Assembly: GCF_902635505.1 (NCBI RefSeq)
Contig: NC_045427.1
Span: 516,297,665-516,361,664, forward strand
Reading direction: 5' to 3'
Source of the DNA: Sarcophilus harrisii
Lineage: Eukaryota; Chordata; Mammalia; Dasyuromorphia; Dasyuridae
Length of the DNA stretch: 64,000 bases
Below the pieces are notes generated by a model, which searched no databases, was not told the DNA's origin, and worked only from the letters and a program-made list of their open reading frames with translations. Below, in pieces: positions 24,516-34,199 of this stretch. Each line of letters opens with the position of its first letter. Positions within the stretch are counted from its first letter, which is position 1. A program made the translations under genes and the position numbers.

Positions 24516-25129
24516 TTCCTCTAAACTTTCACCAAAGGAAAAAGCAGCTCTGTGTCCCACAGAACCCAGCTGAACAGACAACTGTTTTCCACTTTCACTG
24601 ATGAAAAATTAAGGAAAAATCAATCAGTATTCTGGGTGTTTGTAAAGCTTAAGGTCTCCGAGGTCTCCCTCCCACCTCAAATTAATATATAAACTTTGAA
24701 GAAACTCTCCAAGTTTGATCCCCTCTATAATCTAAATGCAACCAAATTAGGTAGTCACTGATAACAATCAAAAGATAAAGTTATGAACCAAGTCTTGGAA
24801 AGGTTTATAATACTTGTCACTTTCCCTCTGGCTAAAAGGCCAGAGGGTATCTAAAGAAAACTCATTAACACCATTGCCCCGCACCCTATTTTCCTTCCTC
24901 CTTTAGGAAAAAAAAGTCATGTTTCAGGTCCCATTTCTTTAGCCACCCCTATAGAGAGGAGTTGAGGGGAGGAAAGGGGAGGAAGCCTCTCTTTCCTGGG
25001 GTTCTCCCCCGGAAGCTGATCTTTCTCTGACAGAAGTACCTGGGGAGGGTATAGTTTGCTGCATCTTCGGTTCATCCAGCCCCCGTAGAACCCCCCGGAA
25101 TGACAGGGAATTGCTACTGATTTGGAGGG
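24512..25129. other. Upstream flank of the CpG island
   Basis: Repeat-free transition from AT-rich to GC-rich DNA. A palindrome-like CTCTGGCTAAAAGGCCAGAG lies at 24827-24846. No gene recognised. Confidence 0.5.
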
Positions 25130-25497
25130 GTGGGGAAGGAAAGGGAGGCTTTGCTGGGGACGAGCGCGAGGCACGGCTGAGCCCCGCCCGGGGAAGGGAC
25201 GTGGGGGAGACGGTGGGCAGCGGAATTCCTGGGGGGGGGGGCAGGAAGCGGGGGAGAGAGAATGGAGGGAGGGATGGTGGGATAAACCACAAACATCCTT
25301 CCCTTACCCGAATGCCCGGTCCTCCCTCGCCACTCCGGATCTTTATGAAGCTCGCCCACCTCCTTCCCACGCGCGGCGCGGCGCGGCTGAGGGGGGGGGG
25401 GGATCGAGAGGATGCTCTCCCGCCCTGCCCCGCCCCGCCCCGCGGCGGCCGGAGGGCCCGACCCCCGACTTCACGCGGGGCCTTGTCCCGGAGCCCG

Positions 25498-25521
25498 CGG
25501 CGGCGGCGGCGGCGGCGGCGG
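25498..25521 (+). repeat. (CGG)8 run in CpG island
   Basis: Eight uninterrupted CGG units lie in the upstream half of the CpG island, roughly 290 bp before the first CCAAT box. GC-rich triplets are common in such promoters. The run is probably upstream of the transcript unless a more distal start site is used. Confidence 0.9.
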
Positions 25522-25799
25522 GACCCCCTCCCATTATCCTTCTCTCTCTCTCACCCCGACACAACGCGGACCCGCCCAACCGCCCCCCCATAACGCACCT
25601 GCGGCCCCGCCCCCGGGAGTAAGGCCGAGGCGGCGGCGACTAGTCATGGCGCTTGGGCACCTCGGGGCCCCGTCACCTTGTTCTCCCCCCTACTTTGCCG
25701 CCGAACGGCCGCAGCTCTTCCCAGCCGCCCCGAAATCTAAGGGGTCCGTCTTCGGCACCACAAGCCGAGAGCGGTGCCCCCCTGGCCCACTCCGCCGCT

Positions 25800-25960
25800 C
25801 GCCTATTGGTCTTGGCTTCCGCCGCCGGCGCCTTCATTGGCCGCCGCCGGGAGGCCCTGCATCATAATGATTGGTCAGAGCCGCTGTCGCTCCGCCGAAG
25901 GGCCCCGCAGAACCCGCCTCCGCGGCGATCAGGTTAGTGTGCGCCGCGGGTGCTGGGGGC
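25800..25960 (+). promoter_or_regulatory. ANP32A: Core promoter with three inverted CCAAT boxes
   Basis: ATTGG (inverted CCAAT) occurs at 25805-25809, 25836-25840 and 25870-25874, spaced 31 and 34 bp apart, about three helical turns. This is the classic layout bound by NF-Y in TATA-less CpG promoters. No TATA box is visible. The start site is inferred to lie some tens of bases downstream, around 25920-25960; it cannot be read from sequence. Confidence 0.75.
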
Positions 25961-26084
25961 TCGAGAACCAAGCGGAGCTGGTTGAGCCTTCAAAGTCCTA
26001 AAACGCGCTGCCGTGGGTTCGGGGTTTATTGATTGAATACCGCCCAAGCGGGAGACTTCTGCAAAGAGGGAACGCGAGGTAGAA
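25940..26084 (+). other. ANP32A: Probable ANP32A 5' untranslated leader
   Basis: This sequence lies between the inferred start site and the initiator ATG. GC content falls here, with an AT-rich stretch GGGTTTATTGATTGAATACC at 26020-26039. An in-frame TGA at 26034-26036 blocks any N-terminal extension of the called exon. The upstream boundary is approximate. Confidence 0.6.
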
Positions 26085-26132
26085 ATGGAGAAACGGATTC
26101 GTTTAGAGCTGCGGAACAGGAAGCCCTCCGAT
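26085..26132 (+). CDS. ANP32A: ANP32A exon 1, coding part (16 codons)
   Basis: Start of acidic leucine-rich nuclear phosphoprotein 32A, a nuclear and cytoplasmic histone chaperone and PP2A inhibitor whose N-terminal cap leads into leucine-rich repeats. The exon reads MEKRIRLELRNRKPSD and stops after a complete codon at GTAAGC (donor at 26133, phase 0). Human ANP32A exon 1, as I recall it, is MEMGRRIHLELRNRTPSD and also ends at that Asp. The 39 bases from CGGATT to GAT differ from my memory of the human sequence at only three positions, closer than ANP32B or ANP32E. The ATG has G at -3 and G at +4 and follows an in-frame TGA at 26034-26036. Oddities: two codons are missing near the N-terminus, His8 is Arg and Thr15 is Lys (human numbering). 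The intact donor and CpG-island promoter argue against a retrocopy. A divergent paralogue is possible but less likely. Confidence 0.9.
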
Positions 26133-26344
26133 GTAAGCATTTGCCAAAAATAGCTATTTGTGTTTTCACTTTTTTGGGGGGATAGCGGTGGTGTATTTTT
26201 TATTTTTATTTTTGGGGGGCGCGGGGGTGGGGTAGGTTAGGAAGCCTGTCTGCAAATGAATTGCAAGGTTGTGGGGGTTGCAATGGCCATGCATGTTCCG
26301 GCTGCTATTGCCGCTGCCGCCGCTGCCCTTGGTGTGTGACTACC

Positions 26345-26378
<34 letters not shown>

Positions 26379-26425
26379 TATGTGAATGTGAGAGTGTGTG
26401 TGAGAGTGTGTGTATGTGTGTGCAC
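26345..26425 (+). repeat. (TG)n microsatellite, degenerate tail
   Basis: A pure TG run at 26345-26371 is followed by imperfect TG with TATG, GAATG and GAGAG interruptions. It begins about 210 bp downstream of the exon 1 donor. Alternating purine-pyrimidine DNA of this length can adopt Z-form. Open frames here are repeat translation, not genes. Confidence 0.9.
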
Positions 26426-26594
26426 ACCCCATTGGGGGGCCAGAAGGCGCACGCGTTGTGGTCTGAGAGAATGAGGGAAAAAATAACACATTACGAGCCC
26501 GCTGCTCCAATGAGTCGGTGTCTGGATGAAAGATAAATGAAGGAGGACGGGTGGGGGGAGGAAGAGGGGGCTGCCTCAGAATTAACACCCCCTC

Positions 26595-26650
26595 CCAAAA
26601 AAAGAAAGAGAAAGAAAGGAAGGAAGGAAGAAAGGGAGAGAAAATCCCCC
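26595..26650 (+). repeat. Homopurine (GAAA/GGAA) tract
   Basis: Almost uninterrupted purines, mainly AAAG, AGAA and GGAAGGAA units, on the plus strand inside the GC-rich start of intron 1. Confidence 0.8.
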
Positions 26651-26890
26651 CCACCCCGTACCCCCTCCCTTTCCATGCACACAGCACACAATAAGTTTTG
26701 TGCTTCTCGAGTCGGGTTTAGTTCCCGATATATTTGGGCTAAGTACCCCCCCTAGGGAAGAGAGTATGGGGAGAGAGGATGCACTGGAGTTGGGAATGGT
26801 TCGAGTTTAAAGTGCGTCTTCATTTCTTTGCAGTGATCAGGCGAGAGACGGGGGAGCCATATTTGTAACTTTGTAGTGTTCGTGAACGCG

Positions 26891-26980
26891 CCCTTTCTCT
26901 CTCTCCCCCTCCTCCCTCCCTTTCTCTGTCTCCCTTCCTCTTTCTCCTTTTTCTCCCTCACTCTATCTCACCTTCCTTCC
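26891..26980 (+). repeat. Homopyrimidine tract ending in an acceptor-like CAG
   Basis: About 70 bases are nearly pure C and T (CTCTCTC, CCTCC and CTTCC units), followed by a short looser stretch ending CCTTCCTTCCAG near 26982. Such tracts can form triplex DNA. The end also resembles a 3' splice site; no exon is recognisable after it. Confidence 0.75.
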
Positions 26981-29401
26981 AGATGCTGAGGATTCTTCCT
27001 TTCCTCTACCCCCCCAAAAAAATTAAAAAGGGATTTTTTTTTAAAGGGAGAAGACGTTGAAATCACCGCGCCTCCCCCCACCTTGAAAGCGATTTCAAGT
27101 TAGTAAAAGGCAGTACGTTCCCCTCCTCATTCCAGTCTCTTGCATACTCTGTCCCCCACAAAGGTGAAGGGCTTTTTGCCCCCTAAAACAAGTACTCCAC
27201 CCCGGTTTGTTTTTTCCTCCGCGGTTAGCATTTAGGCAGCTGTTGGGCGCCTGGCTGAATAAAAGAGAACAAGAAAGTTTGTCAGGACGCAAGCAGTCCA
27301 TGGCTGGTGGCGGTGGTGGGTATTGGCTGTGTCCAGATTTATGCGAGCACCAGAAAACCTGTATCTCTAGGATCGGAGCTTACCTCCCTTCGCTTTTATT
27401 GATTGGGCAGCGGCGGTAGCACTGACGGAAGAAACTTAAATGGATGGGAAACGAGAGAGCATCTTGCAAAACACACACCCAAGAAAAGGGGAAGGTGAAC
27501 TGTATGCACTAATTACCCTGATAATTCTTGCTATATCGCCTGATTTCGTTTATATTTCCCCTCCTTCGTGAAGGTTGAGGTTGTTTATAGGTTAAAAATA
27601 AAAAGACCGGGATTGTGATAGTCTCGCCCAATTTCCCTTCCGAAGGGGCGCAGGGCGGGAAGAGACTAGGTTATCGCTGAAACCCAAGAGAACGATGGAT
27701 TTTGTAGACTGGGCGCGTAGGCAACTTTGAGAGCGTTATAACCGGACTCCAGACACTCTTCCACCCTCCCCCTCCGCCCGCCCCAGTAAAGACTAATCCT
27801 TGGGGAAGATGGAACCTTTCCACCCATTTCCTCCCTCCTCCCTTCCTCCACTTCTCCTCCCATAATTTCTCCCCTAAACCTCGGTTTGACTTTTGAAACC
27901 AAGATTTGTTTTGTGCCCATACTGTCAAAACGCAGTTGTATACACTGTGTGTGTGTTTTATGGTTTGTTAGATGAGGAGGGTGCTCATCGAAAGAGAATT
28001 ACTATAACTATTTTGGTAATGTTTTCATATAACATCTTTGGACTTAACTGTTATAAGGTTTAGGAGATGGGGGGATGCCGCGTGTAGTCTGCAGGGAAAC
28101 TGGGCTGGACGCCCACTTTAACGACCCCCCACCCAGCCACAGATAAGATCTAGAGCTATGTTCCCTATTGGGGGGGAGGGGCTGAGGCTAGCGTTGGGCG
28201 ACTGTGTGGATCAGGTTGTGGGTTCTAAAAACATTCTTAACCAAATGGAAGAGACTGGGGAGCGGATCGAACCCGCTCTTTAAACTTCACAAAGTCTTCG
28301 TGTCTTATGTTGAGGGGGGAGGGGAATACGACGCGCATACTAAACGATATTTCACACGCGTACTCCCTCCCCCCATCCCCAGCCCTTCGTGTTCTTTTTT
28401 CCTCCGATCCCCGCTTCACTCCAGTGGGGAGTGGTTGGGCATTAGTGGGGAAGGAGGGGGGTAGTTTGCTTGTTGTTTGGGAAGAAAACAGGGTAATAAG
28501 AGACAAAGGGGGTTGGGAAGGAAGATGAGAGAAGTGGGTGCGTGTATTTTTGTTTTCTTTCCGAAAGGATTCGAGAGAGCGCCCCCAGCGCCCCCCTAAA
28601 TCTCCCCTTCCTCTAGCCCCCCAGTACACACCTCCGAATCCTTTCTCAACTTTGTCCCGGGAGCTGGCAACACCGCGATGAAGCTGAAATAGGACGAGCA
28701 GCCATTTTTTCCTGGGTTTCTCCCGTCCCGCCCCCCCCCTCCCCCATCGAGCTGCAAAAGAAAAACGCAGGGTTTGAAATGAAAGCGACTGTCTCCATGA
28801 GGATTTGTGCGATATTCGGGGAGGGAGATGTGGGACAAGGGTGTGCGTATGTTTTAGGATGGGTGGCTGAGCGTGATATTTGATAACCATGAACCTGAAC
28901 CTTTAAAATACTCAATTATTTCTCCGGGGCAGTTTTTGATCCCGAGGTGTTCAAACCGCCAGCACCCCTCTCCTTCCCCCCTCCTCTCCGCTTTGAGGTT
29001 AAGAAGAGAGGTGTACTTTATCGTTATTGGGGGGAGGTGGGAGAAGGTTGCTCCGGAATTGCAGCGAAGGCTCTAGGGGCGCTTTCACTGCGCTCTGCGT
29101 GTGTGTGTAACATGACTGCCAGCGCAGAGAGCTGCCATTTTGTCACTGTGGCTGTTGTCACTGGGGAGGGGAGAAAATAAAGGTAAAATGATAAGTCTTG
29201 CGCCATCTCCGAAACCGCTCCACAGGACTAGTTTCCAAACGAACTGACTGTTAGTAGAGTGACCGATCAAGATCTTGGCTGCCTCTGCCTGGCCTTTTTT
29301 GGGGACGACGTAGGAGCTGGAGAGGTGAATGAGGAACCCATATTTTGTGGTTTCTCTGCAGGGACGTCTCCCGCTCCCTTGGAGTCGCCCGAGTCGCCCG
29401 C

Positions 29402-29437
29402 TATCTTTAAATGGAATATCCTGTATCTTTAAATGGA
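29402..29437 (+). repeat. Short tandem duplication (TATCTTTAAATGGAA x2)
   Basis: The 15-mer TATCTTTAAATGGAA occurs at 29402-29416 and again at 29423-29437, right after a doubled GTCGCCCG unit. It is a small local duplication with no assigned function. Confidence 0.85.
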
Positions 29438-29776
29438 ACGTTGTTGTTATCTACGTTCTTTGGAGTAGGAATATTGAAAGGGTGGAATTCTCACTGTAAA
29501 CGGCCACATCAAATCGGGATCTCCTCTTCCTCCCGCGGTCCTTTCCTTGCCCCCAGTATTTTGCCCTCTTCTATTTTCCTTACCCTGAATCTTGGAGTTA
29601 ACTTTTACATTGATACTATCTTTTTTATTGTTGTTGTTTTTTTACCTGACATTATTTCACTGCAACTGGCCAAAGGTGGGGCAAACGCGATCTTTTTTCT
29701 TTCTTTTTCTTGGGATTTTTTTTTTTTTTTTGGGGGGGGGGGTGGCGTCATATACGCGCAAGACTTTTGATCTCTG

Positions 29777-29874
29777 ATGCCCGCAGCAACAGCAGCAGCA
29801 GCCGCTTCCTTCGGGAGGGAACGAATTATTGATGAGTTGGGAAAACGCCTTCCTGGGCTGGGCTCTCCGGGAAG
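29777..29874 (+). other. Candidate extra first exon: open frame into a splice donor
   Basis: From ATG at 29777 a frame stays open for 32 full codons plus two bases, up to AAG|GTAGGT at 29875. The start encodes MPAATAAAAASFGRERIIDE, and the rest is rich in Gly, Pro and Leu. Local CpG content is raised. The donor is phase 2, so it would not join ANP32A exon 2 in the exon 1 frame. It could be an alternative untranslated first exon, another transcript, or chance. Speculative. Confidence 0.25.
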
Positions 29875-29899
29875 GTAGGTCGCGTTCTTTCTGTTTCTA

Positions 29900-31080
29900 G
29901 TAGGTTATTACAGCGCCTCCGCTGGCTGTCAGCGTTTAGTGGAAGTTCTGGAGTTCTCTCCTTCCCCCTTTTCTCCCTCTTCCCCCCATTTTCTTTTGAG
30001 GAGATTAAGGTTATGAATATTTTCCTTAAATTAAAAGGAAATAGAATTTTTAAAAAGTAGACACTATTTCTATTTACAAGTCTTTTTTATTACCACAGAA
30101 TAAAATTAGTGTTGACTACTCTTGGATTGAGGCACTTTTTTAAACAACAGCATTATTTTTGGAAGGAAGGCTCTTCTGTGAGGCTTGACTAGCCAAACGT
30201 TTTACAGGTTAAAATATCTGAATTGTAACCACCTGTTGCCAGATCCTTTTGACTGTGAGTGGATGGCCTTTCCTGTGAATATATGAAACAAAAACTATAT
30301 TGTTCTATCAACATCCATGAGGAGAGCCTCCTTTTGCTATAATAAAGGAAAATATTAATAGGCTTTAGAATATATCATATGATGATTTTATAGCAGTTTT
30401 ATTTAACTAGGTATGTTTTTTTCCAGGCAGATGATTATATTACCTCAGAATATTTAAAAGCTGTGGGACCCAGGATTTTTAAAAGATTCTTAGAAGCAAA
30501 GCATAGATAATTGGAGATTTACTCTGTAAACATATATCCACACTGATTTGTTTTAATGTTGTCCAGTTGATAAGAGGAATAGATGGTATTTATTGGGGAA
30601 AAGTGATAAGAAACTATATGTATTCTGAAGGCCTGAAACTTAGAGGAAAAAAAACCTGGAAATTATTACTGATTAAACTACATTAGGAGAAGCCTCTTTT
30701 GAATGTTTTTCAAGGAAATGAATTTGGTTAAGATATTCCAGTTAAGTGGCTAACTGAGCCAAATAAGGGATTTTTAGTAGTCACTTGTTTCAACCTCTAT
30801 CCATTGCTTTCTCCTCTCCCCTTACAGTATAGGTGCAAGGACACTTCAAAGTAAAAATTCTGTGGGGTCTGGGGTTCAGAAAAAGGGTAGGAATAGCTCT
30901 TGTCCAGTAATTTTTTATCAAGATCTGGGCATAACATATTTGGGGGGAAAGTATGTATTCTGACTTATTCAATCAGTAAGCTTATTTAAAGGGCTGCGCA
31001 ATCGACATATAAATAGAAAAATGAAAGAGTTCCTGCTCTCAAGGAGTGTGTGTTTTTTATTATCTGTGTCCAGTTATTAT
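29900..31080. other. Unique intronic DNA, AT-rich
   Basis: Base composition returns to AT-rich after the GC shelf. No repeat is recognised until a weak L2-like fragment near 31030. Confidence 0.5.
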
Positions 31081-31084
31081 ATAA

Positions 31085-31140
31085 ATTGCCTGTATTGCAC
31101 CTACTAGAACCTTAATAAATGCTTGTTGAATTGCTACTTA
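31085..31140 (+). mobile_element. L2 3' terminal fragment
   Basis: TATTGCACCTACTAGAACC followed by TTAATAAATGCTTGTTGAAT, the canonical L2 end. Confidence 0.65.
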
Positions 31141-31359
31141 ATCTCCTGGTGGTCTTATTTGAGCATAGAGGAGGGGAAATGTCTGCAGTTATTTAGCTGG
31201 TAGCAGCTATTTGGAATTTTTACTGAGTAAGCCTTCAAAATCCACTGATCAATTATAATTGACCCCTTTTGGAGGCATTACCTAAACCACTGAAGACCGA
31301 TAACCTGTGCTAATACTTAAAGAATCTGTGGAGGAAACCCCCACCACTTTAGGCCTTAG

Positions 31360-31830
31360 TCAGGTCAACAGGTCAACAAGTCAACAAGCAATTATTAAAC
31401 ACCCACTATTGCCAGCACTGTGTTAAATACTGGGTATACCAAAAATTAAAAATGCACACAACTCCACCTAAACCCCCCCCCCCCAAAAAAAAAAAAATCC
31501 AATCTCTTTAAGGAGTTCATCATCTAATGGAGGAGACAGCTTGCAAATGACTATGTACAAATGAGTTATACATGGGATAAAATGGAAACAATCGCAGAAG
31601 AAAGACACTAGCATTAAAAAAGAACCAGAAAAGGCTTTTTGCAGAAGGTGAGATTTTAACTGAGCCTTGAGAAAGGAATCCAGGAAAGCCAATAAGTAGA
31701 GACCAGGAAGGAGAGAATTCCAATCACAAGGGATAGTCAGTGAAAATGTCTCTGTTCTTCTCAAAAATTGAGAGGATTGCACTCTGACCTTTGAAGTCCC
31801 TTCAACCCCCAAAACATTAATCCTATGATT
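31360..31830 (-). mobile_element. L2 LINE 3' part
   Basis: Reads from the complement of the L2 tail (ACAAGCAATTATTAAACACC) through CAGCACTGTGTTAAATACTG, AAGGAGTTCATCATCTAATG, GCAGAAGGTGAGATTTTAA and GGAGAGAATTCCAATCACA. An internal C12/A13 run sits at 31475. (CAACAGGT)n-like duplication marks the left edge. Confidence 0.8.
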
Positions 31831-31849
31831 TCTATTGGTGTCATGGAGT

Positions 31850-32290
31850 TCTCATATTCGAGACTATATGAGGCCCTAGAAGGAGATTTGGAATGGAGAA
31901 CATGGATTCAAATCCAGGCTTTGGCTCTTATGACCTCTGTGAAGGTAAGCAAATCACTTAATTTCTTGTGCCTTACTCACTTTCCTCACATGTAAAATGA
32001 AGGGATTAGACAACATGGATTTGGGCATGGGCAACACAATGTGCTTTGAAGTATTAGAGTTCTTCTGGGAGGCACAGAGCAATGGTAGGAAAAACATTAG
32101 ACTCAAAGGACAAATAATAACTGAAATTTTAGGAAAGGGGTTCATATAATGCCTCTGGTAATTGCTATACTTGGGTGACCTTGTGCAAGTCACCCTCCTG
32201 AGGCCTCCATTTCTTCATTTATCACATGGAAGGATTGGAATACAAATGGATTCTGAAGTCTTTTCCAGATCTAGATATAAGAACTAATTG
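31850..32290 (+). mobile_element. Two MIR/MIR3-like SINE remnants
   Basis: The first (to about 32050) has CATGGATTCAAATCCAGGC and GTAAAATGAAGGGATTAGAC. The second (32075-32290) has GTGACCTTGTGCAAGTCACC and GAAGTCTTTTCCAGATCTAG. Confidence 0.6.
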
Positions 32291-32869
32291 CTTAACTGCT
32301 TTAAACCACATATTAACCTCCTTTCAAGTTACTTAGAATTCATGATTATAAAATAGCTTGTAGTTAGATATTTAACTTCACATTCTACTTTGGTAACTGT
32401 AAAACACTATACACATGGAAATTGTTATTGTTAAAAGCAGAGGCAGAGATATAAAATTATCTTAAACTACATCTGTGCATTATGCATTGACCAGCATTCA
32501 TGTCAGATCCTTAGCCAATCAGTCAGTCGTCAATAGTATGATATGAATGAATATGAGTATGATATGAATGATAAAAACAGTATATAATCAAAACCACTTG
32601 CTTTTCCACTAAACTCCACCCCCCCCCCCCACTTTTACTAAAGTGTTATAACAGGTTTGACTTTTAGCTTTTTTCACTACCTTTGGTCTCTAGTGCTGGT
32701 ACTGTGAATTGGGAAAAATATACGATCTTTAAGAAGTGAGGGGAGATTACCAGTTGCTGAAAAATTAGGATTTTACACATTGAAAGGATATCAACCACAT
32801 ATTAAACTCAGTTTTCTGGCCTTAGCACAATATTTCTGTAATAATTTAAGGTTTACAAAAGATTTTCCT

Positions 32870-33050
32870 CTCATTTTCCAATGAGATAAATGATACATCA
32901 TTCCTATTTGCCAGACAAGGAGACTGAGGCTCAGGGAGATTGTAACTTGCTCAGAGTCAGATAATAAATATATGTAAGAGGTATGGATCTCCATATCTTC
33001 TGACTTCAAAGGTCCATATTGTTTCTACCATACAATACTCCTAGCTAAAT
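32870..33050 (-). mobile_element. MIR-type SINE
   Basis: GCCAGACAAGGAGACTGAGG, CTCAGGGAGATTGTAACTTG and the complement of the head near 33040. Confidence 0.65.
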
Positions 33051-33420
33051 CATTCTCTCAAGGCTAAGTTACTCTTTGGAAGATGCGGGGGAGCAGAGGG
33101 ATGGGGCGCTTATACCTATGAATTCCTCATCATGCACCATTCTTGATTTGGAAACAAACACACACAGATGGGCAATTTGTTTTCCACTTAGAATTCGAAA
33201 GGATTGATTAGGGTCACTGAAAGGCTAAGTTACCTGCCCATAAGTACATGTTTAACATATATCAGAGTGCAAGCCTTGAACCAAAGCCACCATTTACCCC
33301 AACATGTCTCTAATCTTTGCAGGCTGGAATGATTTGCAGCAATTATTACTACTGTATATACTACTGTATAACATCCTATGCCACAGTTAGTGCTATTTCT
33401 TAAAAATTGTAACCTGAGGG

Positions 33421-33575
33421 CAGGGATTCTTTTTTGTGTCCCAGGCCCCTTTGGTAATGTGGCAAAAAACTGTGGGCTTTTTCCCAGAATTAGGTTTTTA
33501 AGTGTATAAAATAAATACATAAGATTACAAGAGAAACCTGTTATATTGAAATACACTTAACACATTTTTTAAAGA
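33421..33575 (+). mobile_element. hAT-like repeat, copy 1 (partial)
   Basis: Begins CAGGGATTCTTTTTTGTG, then CCCCTTTGG, GTATAAAATAAATACATAAG, GATTACAAGAGAAACC and TATATTGAAATACA. The same block order occurs at 47495-47675. The end CAGGGnTTCTT is typical of Charlie-type hAT elements. The right end is lost. Confidence 0.55.
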
Positions 33576-33644
33576 ATTATTACTTTTTGACACTTTTTAT
33601 TTTATAAGATTTATTTATTTATTATTATTTTATTTTATTTATTT

Positions 33645-34190
33645 ATAAGATTTTTATTTTAATTTTTCACTCTCTTTCCCAGTACTCCTCTCCAAGATGG
33701 CAATCTATCTGATATAGATTATACATGTGCAATTATATTAAATATATTTCCACATTAGTCGTGTTGTGTCAGAAAAAGAAGGGAAAAACCACAAGAAAGA
33801 ACAATTTTTAAAAAGTGTAAATAGTATGCTTTAATCTGCAATCACACTCTTTTTCCCCCCACTCTGGATGTGGATAGCACTTTGCATCATTAGTCTTTTA
33901 GAATTGTCCTAGATCATCGTATTCCTGAGAAGAGCAAAGTCTGTCAAAGTTGATCATTTGCACAATGTTGGCTGTTACTGTGTACAGTGTTGTTCTGGTT
34001 CAGCTCACTTTACTTAGCATCAGTTCATGTAAGTCTTTTTAGGTTTTTCCAAAATCTGCTTGCTCATCATTTCTTATAGAACAGTAGTATTCCATTAAAT
34101 TCATATACCACAATTTGTTCAGCCATTCGTCAATTGACAGGCATCCTCTTGAATTTCAATTCTTTACCACTACAAAAAAAGCTGCTATAA
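33645..34190 (-). mobile_element. L1 LINE 3' end
   Basis: Antisense of a marsupial L1 3' region: TTATACATGTGCAATTATAT, GGATGTGGATAGCACTTTGC, CACAATGTTGGCTGTTACTG, CACAATTTGTTCAGCCATTC. A TTTA-rich run precedes it at about 33595-33645. Confidence 0.82.
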
Positions 34191-34199
34191 ACACAAAAA

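Larger units (their letters stand above)
25130..26135. promoter_or_regulatory. ANP32A: CpG island at the ANP32A promoter
   Basis: GC content and CpG dinucleotides jump sharply against the AT-rich flanks, with dense CG steps such as GCGCGGCGCGGCGCGG near 25371. The island holds GC boxes around 25421-25445 and 25602-25618, a CGG run at 25498-25521, G runs at 25231-25241 and 25391-25402, and CCAAT boxes just before the first exon. It contains no SINE or LINE. More than half lies upstream of the likely start site, which is compatible with divergent transcription, but no minus-strand gene is recognisable. Confidence 0.88.
26133..29900. other. GC-rich, repeat-poor shelf of intron 1
   Basis: G- and C-runs, purine/pyrimidine asymmetry and moderate CpG persist for almost 4 kb after exon 1, and no SINE, LINE or DNA transposon is visible. 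Long open frames here, on both strands, follow from few stop codons in GC-rich DNA. Motifs such as GCCATTTT (YY1-like, near 28702 and 29133) occur. A broad regulatory domain downstream of the promoter is a reasonable inference. Confidence 0.6.

Noticed and set aside
25111-25937. Several overlapping GC-rich open frames (up to 166 residues) in the CpG island
   Set aside because: They overlap in multiple frames and strands, are Pro/Arg/Gly/Ala-rich from base composition, and most lie upstream of the likely start site.
28237-28890. 217-codon open frame on the minus strand, the longest in the window
   Set aside because: It lies in GC-rich intron with G/C runs where stops are rare, is low in complexity, shows no known domain, and overlaps other long frames on both strands. 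A substitution-pattern test across species could overturn this.
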